Positions 37,787 to 48,422 of a stretch of 64,000 nucleotides of DNA are shown here, piece after piece. Positions within the stretch are counted from its first letter, which is position 1. Every line of letters starts with the position of its first letter. Made by a program: the position numbers and the translations under genes. The notes under the pieces are model-generated. The model saw only the letters and a list, made by a program, of their open reading frames with translations, searched no databases and had not been told where the DNA came from. Source of the DNA: Phenylobacterium soli (lineage in GTDB: Bacteria; Pseudomonadota; Alphaproteobacteria; Caulobacterales; Caulobacteraceae); NCBI RefSeq assembly GCF_003254475.1, contig NZ_QFYQ01000001.1, positions 1-64,000 of the forward strand, written 5' to 3'.

Positions 37787-38674
37787 ATGGCCGCCAACGC
37801 GCTCGCCGTCATGTCGCCTGAAGGCGGCCTCAGCCGGTACCTGTCCGAAATCCGCAAGTTCCCGATGCTGGCCAAGGACGAGGAATTCATGCTCGCCAAG
37901 CGCTGGCAGGAGCATGAGGATCCCGAAGCCGCCCACCGGCTCGTCACCAGCCACCTGCGTCTCGTGGCCAAGATCGCCATGGGCTACCGCGGCTACGGCC
38001 TGCCGATCGGGGAGGTGATCTCCGAAGGCAACGTCGGCCTGATGCAGGCGGTGAAGAAGTTCGACCCGGACAAGGGCTTCCGCCTGGCCACCTACGCCAT
38101 GTGGTGGATCCGCGCCTCGATCCAGGAATACATCCTGCGCTCGTGGAGCCTCGTGAAGATGGGCACCACGGCCGCGCAGAAGAAGCTGTTCTTCAACCTG
38201 CGCAAGGCCAAGAGCGAGATCTCCGCCCTGGAGGAAGGCGACCTGCACCCCGACCAGGTGCACCAGATCGCCACCAAGCTCGGCGTGCTGGACGAGGAAG
38301 TCATCTCGATGAACCGCCGGCTGGCCGGCGGCGACGCCTCGCTGAACGCGCCGCTGCGCGCCGACGGCGAGAGCGAGTGGCAGGACTGGCTCGTCGACGA
38401 GGACACCCCCAGCCAGGAGAACATCATCGCCGAGAACGAGGAGCGCTCGATCCGCATGAGCCTGCTCGAGGAGGCGATGGCCGAACTCACCGATCGTGAG
38501 CGGCACATCCTGACCGAGCGCCGCCTGAAGGACGATCCCACCACCCTGGAGGAGCTCGCCTCGGAATACGGCGTCAGCCGCGAGCGCGTGCGTCAGATCG
38601 AGGTGCGGGCCTTCGAAAAGCTGCAGAAGGCCATGCGGGCGGCCGCCACCGAGCGGAACCTGGTCTCGGCCTAA
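37787..38674 (+). CDS. rpoH: RNA polymerase sigma-32 factor (heat shock)
   Basis: 295 aa. Directs RNA polymerase to heat-shock promoters. Region 2 is YLSEIRKFPMLAKDEEFMLA, LRLVAKIAMGYRGYGLP and the core-binding/-10 segment GFRLATYAMWWIRASIQEYI. The RpoH box (QKKLFFNLRKAKSEI) is present and separates this from other sigma factors. Region 4 is LTDRERHILTERRL and EYGVSRERVRQIEVRAFEKL. The ATG has GAGGGG about 7 nt upstream. The stop shares CTAA with the convergent receiver gene. Confidence 0.97.
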   Translation: MAANALAVMSPEGGLSRYLSEIRKFPMLAKDEEFMLAKRWQEHEDPEAAHRLVTSHLRLVAKIAMGYRGYGLPIGEVISEGNVGLMQAVKKFDPDKGFRLATYAMWWIRASIQEYILRSWSLVKMGTTAAQKKLFFNLRKAKSEISALEEGDLHPDQVHQIATKLGVLDEEVISMNRRLAGGDASLNAPLRADGESEWQDWLVDEDTPSQENIIAENEERSIRMSLLEEAMAELTDRERHILTERRLKDDPTTLEELASEYGVSRERVRQIEVRAFEKLQKAMRAAATERNLVSA

Positions 38675-39483
38675 GCCGCCGCCGAGCCGCTGCCGTCCTT
38701 CGGAAGATAGGCGAGCAGCGGCGCGGCCTTCTTCGCCAGTTCGGCCTTGTCGAAGCCGCCGGCCTTCTCGACCTCGGCGAGGTAGCGGTTGAAGTCCACC
38801 GCCGTCGTGGTCAGCTTCATGTCGCCCGCCTTGACGCCGGCCTTCTGCAGGTCGGTGGCCTGGGTCTGCAGCGCGCGCAGCGCCTGGGCCGGATCCTTGT
38901 CCACCGAGGCTATCGCCGAGCGGACGATCTTCAAGGCCTGGCTGACCCGGGCCGCGTCCGGCGTCGCCGGCGCGTCCGAGCGGCGCTTGAGCGGGCCCTT
39001 GTAGTCGCCGGAATTGAACCGCCGCCGGTCGGGACCGACGTAGTCGACCGCCTCGACCCAGTCGCGCGGTCGCAGGGTGACGGCCTCCAGCCGACGCACC
39101 AGGTCCTTCACCGTGAACGGCTTGCGCAGGAACTCATGAACGCCGCAGTCGCGGGCCGCCAGGATCTTGGCCGCGGTGGCCTCGCCGCACATCATGATCA
39201 CCGGCGCCTGACGGCAGGAGAGCCGGCTGCGCCGCAGCTTGCGGGTGAAGGCCACGCCGTCCATCTCGCCGGCCGACATCTCGACGAAGATGATGTCGGG
39301 CTCGACCGAGCCGGCGAGCTTCAGCGCCTTGTCGGTGGTGGGCGCGGCCCAGACCTGGCAGCGGACCATCGAGCGGATCAGCTCGCCGACCATGCGCGCG
39401 TTCGCCGTGTGCGGATCGGCGATCAGCACCCGCTGAAGCATGGGCGCCATGCGTGCGATGATCTTGGCGTCGTTGTCGAACAC
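38671..39483 (-). CDS. Receiver-domain protein with Glu at the phosphorylation site
   Basis: 270 aa from a GTG with GAGGAG upstream; ATG at 39450 or 39441 are alternatives. Residues about 17-135 are a CheY-like receiver (QRVLIADPHTANARMVGELI) with Lys121 in FLRKPFT conserved. The acceptor position in DIIFVEMSAGEMDG is Glu68 instead of Asp, and only one Asp is present in the acidic pocket. It therefore probably cannot be phosphorylated in the usual way and may be locked in one state. The C-terminal ~130 residues are helical with no known output motif. It lies 89 nt downstream of purA on the same strand. Confidence 0.82.
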   Translation of the reverse strand: MFDNDAKIIARMAPMLQRVLIADPHTANARMVGELIRSMVRCQVWAAPTTDKALKLAGSVEPDIIFVEMSAGEMDGVAFTRKLRRSRLSCRQAPVIMMCGEATAAKILAARDCGVHEFLRKPFTVKDLVRRLEAVTLRPRDWVEAVDYVGPDRRRFNSGDYKGPLKRRSDAPATPDAARVSQALKIVRSAIASVDKDPAQALRALQTQATDLQKAGVKAGDMKLTTTAVDFNRYLAEVEKAGGFDKAELAKKAAPLLAYLPKDGSGSAAA

Positions 39484-39572
39484 GAAAGGCGAGGCTCCTC
39501 GAGCCTTGCGTAGGCGTGCGTCGGTAAACAGCGAATTACGAGACGGCGGCCCGCGACGCTCGGTCCTGGAGC

Positions 39573-40859
<1,287 letters not shown>

Positions 40860-40870
40860 GGATACGACCC

Positions 40871-40889
40871 TCCAACCCGCCCGGTTGGA
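40871..40889 (-). promoter_or_regulatory. Hairpin overlapping the purA ribosome-binding site
   Basis: In the purA leader (minus strand) TCCAACC pairs perfectly with GGTTGGA around a 5-nt loop (GGGCG). The 3' arm runs directly into GGG, so the likely Shine-Dalgarno GGAGGG, 8 nt before the ATG, is half inside the stem. Opening or closing this hairpin could set purA translation. Only the sequence complementarity is observed. Confidence 0.45.
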
Positions 40890-40951
40890 ACCCCACGCCC
40901 TTCGACAGGTGCTCGGCGGGAGGCCTTGAGATCGGTTTTAGGCGGCGGCCG

Positions 40952-41587
40952 TCAACGGCCGCGTGCGCCGAGGGCGTAAATCACCCGAAGCCCGGCGTCG
41001 TCAAGCCCCTGGTTCTTGCCGTGGTGGAACACCTGACCGTTGGAGATGTGCACCCAGGAGAGCTCGGCGCTCCACGGACCGCCGAGCTTCATGCCGAGGT
41101 TGAGCTCCGGCTCGAACAGCACCTGAGAGCCGAAGTCGATGCGCGTGCGGTAGAGGTGCAGGCGGCGCTGGACCTCCTGCGGCGTCAGGCCGGGCGCATT
41201 GACCGGCGGCAGGCCCGCCTCGCCGTCGGTGTAGGCGAGGCCCAGCCCCGGTCGGAAATAGAAGCGGTCGGTCAGGCGCATCGGCCAGGAGAGGCCGGCC
41301 GCCACGAAGTTCGAGGTGTTGTTGGTGTTCAGCGAGAGGAGGGCGTGCGCCTGGGGCGCGCCGATCACGTGTAGCGCCTCGATGCGATCCGAGCGGACAC
41401 CGAGCTCGATGTCGGCCCCGCCCTCGCGGTTGGCGGAGCCGGAGCCCACCACCTTGCCGATGAAGCTGACGTCGTGCCCGTAGGCGCCGAGGATCAACTC
41501 GGCGGCGCCGGCCGGCCGGCCCAGGCCGACGGTCCCGAGCGCAACAATCCCGAGCGCCGCAAGGGCGCCTCCCAGCCTGCCGAACAT
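40952..41587 (-). CDS. pagL: Lipid A 3-O-deacylase (PagL family)
   Basis: 211 aa. Outer-membrane beta-barrel that removes the 3-O acyl chain of lipid A. The N-terminus (LGGALAALGIVALGTVGLG) is a signal peptide ending near PAGAAE. The family active-site stretch WVHISNGQVFHH holds His180 and Ser182, with Asn192 in GKNQGLDD. It ends in a short hydrophobic strand (LRVIYALGARGR). It lies 92 nt upstream of purA on the same strand. Confidence 0.85.
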   Translation of the reverse strand: MFGRLGGALAALGIVALGTVGLGRPAGAAELILGAYGHDVSFIGKVVGSGSANREGGADIELGVRSDRIEALHVIGAPQAHALLSLNTNNTSNFVAAGLSWPMRLTDRFYFRPGLGLAYTDGEAGLPPVNAPGLTPQEVQRRLHLYRTRIDFGSQVLFEPELNLGMKLGGPWSAELSWVHISNGQVFHHGKNQGLDDAGLRVIYALGARGR

Positions 41588-41681
41588 GAATCGCCCTCCG
41601 ACCCGCGGCCAAGCTTAGCGTGACCCGCGTTCTGCGGAAGGGCCTCGCGCGCCGCGGAGGGTCGATCTATGACGCAGGGTC

Positions 41682-42101
41682 ATGGACATCCCGCGCTTCC
41701 ATCTCGCCTTCCCCGTCCGCGACCTCGCCGAGGCGCGCGCCTTCTACGGCGGCCTGCTCGGCTGTCCGGAGGGGCGTTCCAGCGACGAGTGGGTCGACTT
41801 CGATTTCCGCGGCCACCAGATCGTCGCGCACCTGTCGCCCGAGGAGGCGGGGCACAGGGCGACCAACCCCGTCGATGGCGAGGACGTGCCGGTCCGCCAC
41901 TTCGGGGTGATCATGACCCTGCCCGAGTGGGAGGCCCTGGCCGAACGGCTGAAGGCGGCCGGCGTCGAGTTCGTCATCGAGCCGCAGATCCGCTTCAAGG
42001 GTCAGCCCGGCGAGCAGGCGACCATGTTCTTCCTCGATCCGTCGGGCAATGCGCTCGAGTTCAAGGCGTTCGCCGACGACGCGATGGTGTTCGCGAAATG
42101 A
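41682..42101 (+). CDS. VOC family (glyoxalase-like) protein
   Basis: 139 aa. Opens [20 protein letters not shown] and closes [16 protein letters not shown], the standard first strand and metal-binding last strand of a VOC unit; His at the start and Glu near the end are the likely metal ligands. Reaction unknown. Its stop overlaps the dehydratase start (ATGA). Confidence 0.88.
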   Translation: MDIPRFHLAFPVRDLAEARAFYGGLLGCPEGRSSDEWVDFDFRGHQIVAHLSPEEAGHRATNPVDGEDVPVRHFGVIMTLPEWEALAERLKAAGVEFVIEPQIRFKGQPGEQATMFFLDPSGNALEFKAFADDAMVFAK

Positions 42102-43078
42102 GCGTCAGCTTCGCCGACATCGAGGCGGCCGCGACCCGGCTCGCCGGCCATGCCGTCGTCACCCCGCTGATCGAGAGCCCCGCGCTGAACGAGCGGATCA
42201 GCGCGCGGGTGCTGATCAAGCCCGAGACGCTGCAGCGGATCGGCGCCTTCAAGTTCCGGGGCGCGTACAACCGGCTGGTCCAGCTCTCGGCCGACGAGCG
42301 TCAGCGCGGCGTCGTCGCGTTCTCGTCCGGCAACCACGCCCAGGGCGTCGCCCTGGCGGCGCGCATGCTGGGCATGCCGGCCCTGATCGTCATGCCGTCC
42401 GACGCGCCGGCGATCAAGGTCGCCGCCACCAAGGGCTATGGGGCGCAGGTGCGCCTCTACGACCGCCTGACGGAGAGCCGCGAAGCGATCGCCGCCGAGA
42501 TCGCGCGGGAGCGCGGCGCGGTGCTCGTGCCCGCCTTCGACGATCCGCACATCGTCGCCGGCCAGGGCACGGTGGGCCTGGAGATGATCCGCCAGGCCAA
42601 GGGCCTGGGCGCCGGGCTCGACGTGGCGCTGGCGCCGGTGAGCGGCGGCGGGCTGCTGGCCGGGATCTGCCTGGCCATGAAGGCCCTGTCCCCGGCGACG
42701 TCCATCTGGGGCGTCGAGCCGGCCGGCTTCGAGGACCTGCGCCTGTCGCTGGAGGCGGGCGAGCGGGTGAGCGTGAAGGTCCCCGGCCGCTGCCTGTGCG
42801 ACGCCCTCGAAAGCCCGGCGCCCGGCGAGATCACCTTCCCGATCCTCAAGCAGAGCCTCGCCGGCGCGGCCGCCGTCACCGACGCCGAGGTCGCCGAGGC
42901 GATGCGCTATGCCTTCACCACCCTCAAGCTGGTGGTCGAGCCGGGCGGCTCGGTTGGACTGGCCGCTCTGCTGGCCGGCAAGATCAAGCCGCCGGCCGGT
43001 TCGACGGTCGGCCTGGTGCTCTCGGGCGGCAACGTCGACCCGGACCTCTTCGCCCGGATCGTCAAGGGCGAGCTCTAG
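42098..43078 (+). CDS. Threonine/serine dehydratase (PLP-dependent)
   Basis: 326 aa. Fold type II PLP enzyme: the Lys that binds PLP is in [14 protein letters not shown], the Asn in [13 protein letters not shown], the phosphate cup in [11 protein letters not shown], and [10 protein letters not shown] near the end. There is no C-terminal ACT regulatory domain, as in short catabolic threonine dehydratases and serine racemase relatives; which one cannot be settled by sequence. Coupled to the VOC gene by ATGA. Confidence 0.92.
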   Translation: MSVSFADIEAAATRLAGHAVVTPLIESPALNERISARVLIKPETLQRIGAFKFRGAYNRLVQLSADERQRGVVAFSSGNHAQGVALAARMLGMPALIVMPSDAPAIKVAATKGYGAQVRLYDRLTESREAIAAEIARERGAVLVPAFDDPHIVAGQGTVGLEMIRQAKGLGAGLDVALAPVSGGGLLAGICLAMKALSPATSIWGVEPAGFEDLRLSLEAGERVSVKVPGRCLCDALESPAPGEITFPILKQSLAGAAAVTDAEVAEAMRYAFTTLKLVVEPGGSVGLAALLAGKIKPPAGSTVGLVLSGGNVDPDLFARIVKGEL

Positions 43079-44082
43079 CCGCCTGCCAGCGCCGCGCGCA
43101 GGCCGGCGTCCTCCAGCAACGGATCGAGGCTCTTGCGCGCGGCTGCGGACAGCCCGGCATAGGCGGCGCGCAGCTCGGCCAGGCACTTCACCTGGTAGCG
43201 GAAGGTCCCCTGGCTGTAGGGCTGGCCCCAAAGCTCCACGGTGAAGGTCTCCTCGCCTGCCTGGGCCGCCGCGGCGTTGGCCAGCAGGAACGGCAGGTAG
43301 ATCTCGCCCGCCATCTTGAGGAGTCCGATGACCGCCGCACTCGGATCGGCCGGCGGATCGCGCCAGCGGCCGTCGACCCCGCTGGCGTCGTCGAGGTTCG
43401 CCAGCCACCGCATCAGGAACGGCGCGCGCTCGGCCATGACTTCGTGCGGCGTCGGATCGCTGGCGAGCTGGGAGAGCTGGCCGTACCAGCCGAAGTCGGC
43501 CACGGAGGGCCGCGAGCCGAACAGGTAACCCTCGTCGGTCGCCATGGGATCGAGGAGGTCGAAGACCTTCTTGGCCGTCGCCTCGATCAGCGGGGCGTTG
43601 GCCGGGGTGCAGCCGACCAGCGCCATGCGCCCGACCTGACGCTCGCGGAAGGCCTCGCCGGCCTGTTCGATGGCCTGCCGGCCCGCGCCGGCCAGACGGT
43701 CGAAGGCGAGCCAGCGGCCGAGCATCAGCTGGTCGCGTTCGCGGAACCAGCGGTAGTGGAACATGGCCTTGGTCCCCCACTCGTCGGCCATGTCCTCCAG
43801 GAGCCAGGCGAGGAAGGCCTGGGCCTCGTCCTCCGGCACGACGGTGCGCTCCCCGGGTAGGCGCCTTTCCAGCTCGCGAATCAGCGGGGTGGAGTCGTTC
43901 ATCACCGTACCGTCCGGAAACTCCAGGACGGGGATCACGGGGGCCTTCAGCTGCGAGAACAGCCGGCCCATGACGTCGGGACCGTTGCCGGCCAGCCAGA
44001 TGTGCGGGATCCGTCGATAGCGGAGCACCGCCCGCATCTTGAGCGAATACGGCGAGCCGAGCCCACCATAGAGCCTGTACAT
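43075..44082 (-). CDS. Glutathione S-transferase family protein
   Basis: 335 aa, longer than a usual GST (about 200-220). The N-terminal thioredoxin-like domain (MYRLYGGLGSPYSLKMRAVL, then PVIPVLEFPDGTVMNDSTPL with the cis-Pro) is followed by a GST-C helical domain (SRPSVADFGWYGQL) and an extra ~100-residue helical tail. Ser10-Pro11 stands where Ser/Cys catalytic residues occur. The ATG has GGGAGG 6 nt upstream. Substrate unknown. Confidence 0.87.
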   Translation of the reverse strand: MYRLYGGLGSPYSLKMRAVLRYRRIPHIWLAGNGPDVMGRLFSQLKAPVIPVLEFPDGTVMNDSTPLIRELERRLPGERTVVPEDEAQAFLAWLLEDMADEWGTKAMFHYRWFRERDQLMLGRWLAFDRLAGAGRQAIEQAGEAFRERQVGRMALVGCTPANAPLIEATAKKVFDLLDPMATDEGYLFGSRPSVADFGWYGQLSQLASDPTPHEVMAERAPFLMRWLANLDDASGVDGRWRDPPADPSAAVIGLLKMAGEIYLPFLLANAAAAQAGEETFTVELWGQPYSQGTFRYQVKCLAELRAAYAGLSAAARKSLDPLLEDAGLRAALAGG

Positions 44083-44183
44083 GAGCGCCTCCCTGGCGAG
44101 GCAGCGTGGCGCCGCCAAGAGCCGCTGTCATCCAGGGCCGAGGCGTCCATGCCCTACGGCTATGGACACCCCCTCGGCGGGCG

Positions 44184-47100
44184 CTAGAGCCGGTCTTCCG
44201 GAGCCGCCTGGACCGGCGCCTCCGGCGGGGTGATCAGGCGCCCGAGCTTGGGCCGCAGCCACTGCTCGAAGTCGTCGACGAACTCGTAGACCACCGGCAC
44301 CAGCACCAGCGACAGGAGAGTCGAGGTGATCAGGCCGCCGATCACCGCCACGGCCATGGGCTGGCGGAACTCCGCGCCCTTCTCGAGCGCGAAGGCCGTG
44401 GGCAGCATGCCGGCGGCCATGGCCAGGGTGGTCATGACGATCGGCCGGGCGCGCTCGCGGCAGGCCTCCAGCAGGGCCTCGCGCTGGGAAAGGCCGGCGC
44501 GCTCGCCCTCGATGGCGTACTCGACGAGCAGGATCGAGTTCTTGGCGGCGAGGCCCAGGAGCATCAGGAAACCGATCAGCGAAGGCACCGACAGCGACAG
44601 GTGGAAGAGCAGCAGCCCTAGGAAGGCGCCGCCCACCGCCAGCGGCAGGGCCGAGAGGATCACCGCCGGCTTGAAGAACGAGCGGAACAGCAGCACCAGC
44701 ACGCCGAAGATCATCGAGACGCCGGCGAAGATGGCGAGGCCGAACGAGGAGAAGAGCTCGCGCATCGCCTCCTGCTGGCCAACGTCGGCGCCGCTGACCC
44801 CCGCCGGCAGGTGCTTCATGATCGGCAGCTTCTGGATGGCCTGGGTGGCCTGACCGAGGGTCGAGCCGTTGAGCTCGGCCTCGACGGTGAGCTGGCGCTT
44901 GCGGTTGAGGCGGTTGATCTGAGCCGCGCCGGCCTGGAAGGTCACGTCGGCCACCTCGTCGAGGCGCGTGGTCCCGCCGCTGGCGGTCGGCACCCGCAGG
45001 GCGCCGATCTGGGCAAGGTCGGCGCGCGCGCCCTCGGGCAGGCGCACCCGGATCGGAATCCGGCGCTCGCCCTGATCCATCTTCGGCACGTTGGCGTCGA
45101 CGTCGCCGACCGTCGCCACGCGGGCGATGGAGGCGATGGAGTCGGCCGACACGCCCAGGCGGGCGGCTTCGGCGGGCTTGGGCCGGATCACCACTTCGGG
45201 CCCTGACGGCGGCACGGCCGGCCGCGGGTTGGAGAGGATCGGGATGGTGCGCATCTCGCGCTGCAGCTCGAGCGAGGCGCGCTGAAGGGCCTCGGGGCTG
45301 TCGCTCGCCAGGATCTGCTGGACGCCGGCCTGACCCTGGAAGTCGAGGAAGTCGACGCGGGCGTCGGGGATCTGGCGCAGGGCCGTGCGGTACTTGGCGC
45401 GGATCTTGTCGCCGCTCGGCCGCCCGCTGGTCTTGAGCAGGATGGTGGCCGTGCCCTTGCGCAGGTCGCTGCCGCCGCCGCCCGACCCCGGGCCGAAGCC
45501 CTGGCCGGAGGTGGAGCCTACCTGGACGAAGATGCCCGTGATGTCCGGATCGCCGGCGAAGACGCCGTCGATGCGCTCGGCGACCCGCTGCATGTCGGAC
45601 GCGGTCGCGCCGGGCGGGCCCTGGATATTCACATAGAGGTAGTCCGGGTCGCCGGCCGGCTGGAAGCCGGTGGGCAGCAGCGGCACCAGCATCAGCGAGG
45701 CGACGAACAGTACGCCGCCGAGGATCGCGGCCACGATGCGGTGGTCGAGCGCCCACTCGAGGGCGTTGCGATAGAAGCCCTGGAACGGCTTGCGCTCGTG
45801 CGGCCGCACGGTCGGCTTCATCAGGTAGGCGGCCATCAGCGGCGTCAGCAGGCGCGCCACCAGCAGCGAGAACAGCACCGCCACCGAGACGGTCAGGCCG
45901 AACTCGCGGAAGAACTGGCCGGCCATGCCCTTCATGAAGCTGACCGGGGTGAACACCACGACGATGGCCATGGTGGTCGCCACCACCGCGAGGCCGATGG
46001 CGTCGGCGCCTTCCATGGCCGCCTGGAACGGCCGCACGCCGGTGGCGACGCGCTTCTCGATGTTCTCGATCTCGACGATGGCGTCGTCGACGAGGATGCC
46101 GATGACCAGCGTCAGGGCCAGCAGGGTGACGACGTTCAGCGAGAAGCCGAACATGTTCATCACGAAGAAGGTCGGGATCAGCGACACCGGCATGGCCAGG
46201 GCCGCGATCATCGTCGCCCGCCAGTCGCGCAGGAACAGGAAGACCACCAGGGCCGCCAGCACCATGCCCTCGGTCAGGACGTGCAGGGTCGCGCGGTAGC
46301 TGGCGCGGGTCTCGTCCACCGAGGAGAAGATCTTGGCGAAGGACAGGCCCTGGCCCGGCTGGGCGATGGGCGTGAACTTCACGTTCGGATTGGCCTTGGC
46401 CAGCTTGTCCAGCGCCGCCTTGACGGAGTCCTCGACGGAGACGTCGCTGGCGTCCTTGGTCTTGGAGACGGTGAAGCCCACGACCGGCCGGCCGTTCAGC
46501 CGGGCGAAGCCGCGCGCCTCGCTGGAGCCGTCGCCCACGTCGGCGACGTCGGTCAGCTTCACGTAGCGATTTGCGCCGAGCGGGATCGACAGCTCGCGCA
46601 GCGCCTCGAGCGTCTTCACCGAGCCCAGGACGCGCAGGGTCTGCTCCTGGCCGCCGACCTGAAGGCGCCCGCCGGGCGCGTCGAGTGAGACGGAGCGCAG
46701 GGCGTTGTTGACCTGCGGCGCGGTGAGGCCGCGGGCGGCCATGCGCTCGGGGTCGAGGATGACGTTGATCTCGCGGGTGACGCCGCCGACCCGCCCGACC
46801 CCGGCCACGCCCTTCAGCGACTGCAGGGTGCGCGCGACGGTGTCGTCGACGTACCAGGAGAGATCCTGGACGTTCATCGACGGCGCGGCCACGGCGTAGG
46901 TGAGGATCGGGCGATCCTCCATCTCCACCCGCTGGACGGTCGGCTCGTCGATGTCACGGGGCAGCTGGGCGCGCACCTGGTCCATGCGCGAGCGGACCTC
47001 GTCGGTCTTCTTCTGCAGGTCCTCGCCCAGCTCGAACTCGATCGAGGTTGTGGAGACGCCCTGGGTGACGACCGAATAGATGTTCCGCGCGTTGGCGATC

Positions 47101-47345
47101 CCGGCCATGGCGTCCTCCACCGGCCGGGTGATCTGGGTCTCCATCTGGTCCGGCGCGGCGCCGTTTTCCGTCACGGTGACCGCCACGACGGGGAAGTTCA
47201 CGTTCGGGAACTGCTTGATCGGCAGGCCGGTGTAGGAGACCAGCCCGGCCAGCACGATGGCGATGAACAGCACCGCTACCGGGACCGGGTTCTGGATCGC
47301 CCAGGCGGAGATCCTCACCCGCGGCTGGTGGATGGGATCGCTCAT
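44184..47345 (-). CDS. RND efflux pump, inner-membrane transporter
   Basis: 1053 aa, the expected length for an HAE-1/AcrB-type proton antiporter. Twelve transmembrane helices in two halves; the proton-relay Asp pair is in LVIGILVDDAIVEIENIEK in TM4. FMLLGLAAKNSILLVEYAIE is the matching TM10-11 region. Large periplasmic loops follow TM1 and TM7. It is the last gene of an outer-membrane channel, adaptor, pump operon; its start overlaps the adaptor stop by ATGA. Substrates cannot be predicted. Confidence 0.96.
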   Translation of the reverse strand: MSDPIHQPRVRISAWAIQNPVPVAVLFIAIVLAGLVSYTGLPIKQFPNVNFPVVAVTVTENGAAPDQMETQITRPVEDAMAGIANARNIYSVVTQGVSTTSIEFELGEDLQKKTDEVRSRMDQVRAQLPRDIDEPTVQRVEMEDRPILTYAVAAPSMNVQDLSWYVDDTVARTLQSLKGVAGVGRVGGVTREINVILDPERMAARGLTAPQVNNALRSVSLDAPGGRLQVGGQEQTLRVLGSVKTLEALRELSIPLGANRYVKLTDVADVGDGSSEARGFARLNGRPVVGFTVSKTKDASDVSVEDSVKAALDKLAKANPNVKFTPIAQPGQGLSFAKIFSSVDETRASYRATLHVLTEGMVLAALVVFLFLRDWRATMIAALAMPVSLIPTFFVMNMFGFSLNVVTLLALTLVIGILVDDAIVEIENIEKRVATGVRPFQAAMEGADAIGLAVVATTMAIVVVFTPVSFMKGMAGQFFREFGLTVSVAVLFSLLVARLLTPLMAAYLMKPTVRPHERKPFQGFYRNALEWALDHRIVAAILGGVLFVASLMLVPLLPTGFQPAGDPDYLYVNIQGPPGATASDMQRVAERIDGVFAGDPDITGIFVQVGSTSGQGFGPGSGGGGSDLRKGTATILLKTSGRPSGDKIRAKYRTALRQIPDARVDFLDFQGQAGVQQILASDSPEALQRASLELQREMRTIPILSNPRPAVPPSGPEVVIRPKPAEAARLGVSADSIASIARVATVGDVDANVPKMDQGERRIPIRVRLPEGARADLAQIGALRVPTASGGTTRLDEVADVTFQAGAAQINRLNRKRQLTVEAELNGSTLGQATQAIQKLPIMKHLPAGVSGADVGQQEAMRELFSSFGLAIFAGVSMIFGVLVLLFRSFFKPAVILSALPLAVGGAFLGLLLFHLSLSVPSLIGFLMLLGLAAKNSILLVEYAIEGERAGLSQREALLEACRERARPIVMTTLAMAAGMLPTAFALEKGAEFRQPMAVAVIGGLITSTLLSLVLVPVVYEFVDDFEQWLRPKLGRLITPPEAPVQAAPEDRL

Positions 47346-48415
47346 TTGCGCGGACCCGCGGCGGCCGGCGCCGCAAGGGCCTGAGCGCCCTCGACCGGCT
47401 TCACCGTATCGCCCTCCAGCAACAGGGTGCCCGCAGCGCGCACGATGCGCGTGCCCACCGGCGGCCCTTTCATGAGCTGCACCCAGCCGCCGCCGCGCTG
47501 GCCCGTCTGGACCGCCACGCGCTTCAGCTTGTTGTCGTCGCCGACCACCATGACGCTGGCGCCGTCGGCGTCGTAGCTGACGGCGGTGTCCGGCACGGCG
47601 GGCGCCGTCCCGGTGGCGTCGTTGAACACGGCGCGGGCGAAGCCGCCGGAGCGGATGTCCGGCCGCACGGGCAGGCGCACGCGCACGAAGCCGAGCTTGG
47701 TCTGCGGATCCACCTGCGGGCTGATCAGGCGCACCTGGCCATTGACCACCGCGCCGCTCGGGAGGCTGACCTGGGCCGCCTGGCCGGGGCGGATCTTGGC
47801 GAGATCGTCCTCGGAGAGCTGAGCCTGGAGCTCGATCTCGCCATCGCGGGCGAGACGGAACCAGGGCGTGGCGCCGCCGGCCGACAGGTCGCCCGGGCGC
47901 ACGGTCTTCTCGAGGATCAGACCCGACACCGGCGCCGTGACGTTCATCTTGGCGTAGCGGGTCTTCAGGTCGCGCAGCTGGGCGGCGGTGACGCGCGCCT
48001 GGATGCGGCGCTGCTCGATCTGCTCCTGCGAGAGCACACCCTGATTGTCCAGGCCCTTCACGCGGTTGGCCTGGTCCTGCGCCTGCTCGTACTGCGCCTG
48101 GGCCTGGGCGATCTGGGCCTCGATGAGGGTCGGATCGAGGCGCACCAGCACCTGGCCCTTCTTCACGAACTGGCCGACGTCGGCGAGCACGCTGGCCACG
48201 CGGTAGCCGGTGACCTCGGGCAGGACGGCGGCCTCCTCGCGGGGCGTCAGGTCGCCGCTCGCGGCCAGGGCGCCCTGGATCGCATGCGGCTCGACGCGCA
48301 CGACGCTGACGGCGCGCGACTGCTCGGCGGGCGCGGCCTTGGCGGGCTGCGGCTTCTTGCAGCCGGCCAGCGCCAGGGCGGCGGCGAGGGAGACGAGGAG
48401 GATGCGGCGGCTCAT
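47342..48415 (-). CDS. RND efflux periplasmic adaptor, lipoprotein
   Basis: 357 aa from the chosen ATG. MSRRILLVSLAAALALAGCK is a lipoprotein signal (lipobox LAGC). The biotinyl-lipoyl-like segment (EVTGYRVASVLADVGQFVKK), a coiled-coil hairpin (AQAQAQYEQAQDQANRVKGL), the second lipoyl half (VTAPVSGLILEKTVRPGDLS) and a beta-barrel follow. It links the pump to the TolC-like channel. Only 7 nt separate it from the channel gene upstream. Confidence 0.95.
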   Translation of the reverse strand: MSRRILLVSLAAALALAGCKKPQPAKAAPAEQSRAVSVVRVEPHAIQGALAASGDLTPREEAAVLPEVTGYRVASVLADVGQFVKKGQVLVRLDPTLIEAQIAQAQAQYEQAQDQANRVKGLDNQGVLSQEQIEQRRIQARVTAAQLRDLKTRYAKMNVTAPVSGLILEKTVRPGDLSAGGATPWFRLARDGEIELQAQLSEDDLAKIRPGQAAQVSLPSGAVVNGQVRLISPQVDPQTKLGFVRVRLPVRPDIRSGGFARAVFNDATGTAPAVPDTAVSYDADGASVMVVGDDNKLKRVAVQTGQRGGGWVQLMKGPPVGTRIVRAAGTLLLEGDTVKPVEGAQALAAPAAAGPRK

Positions 48416-48422
48416 GGGTGGT

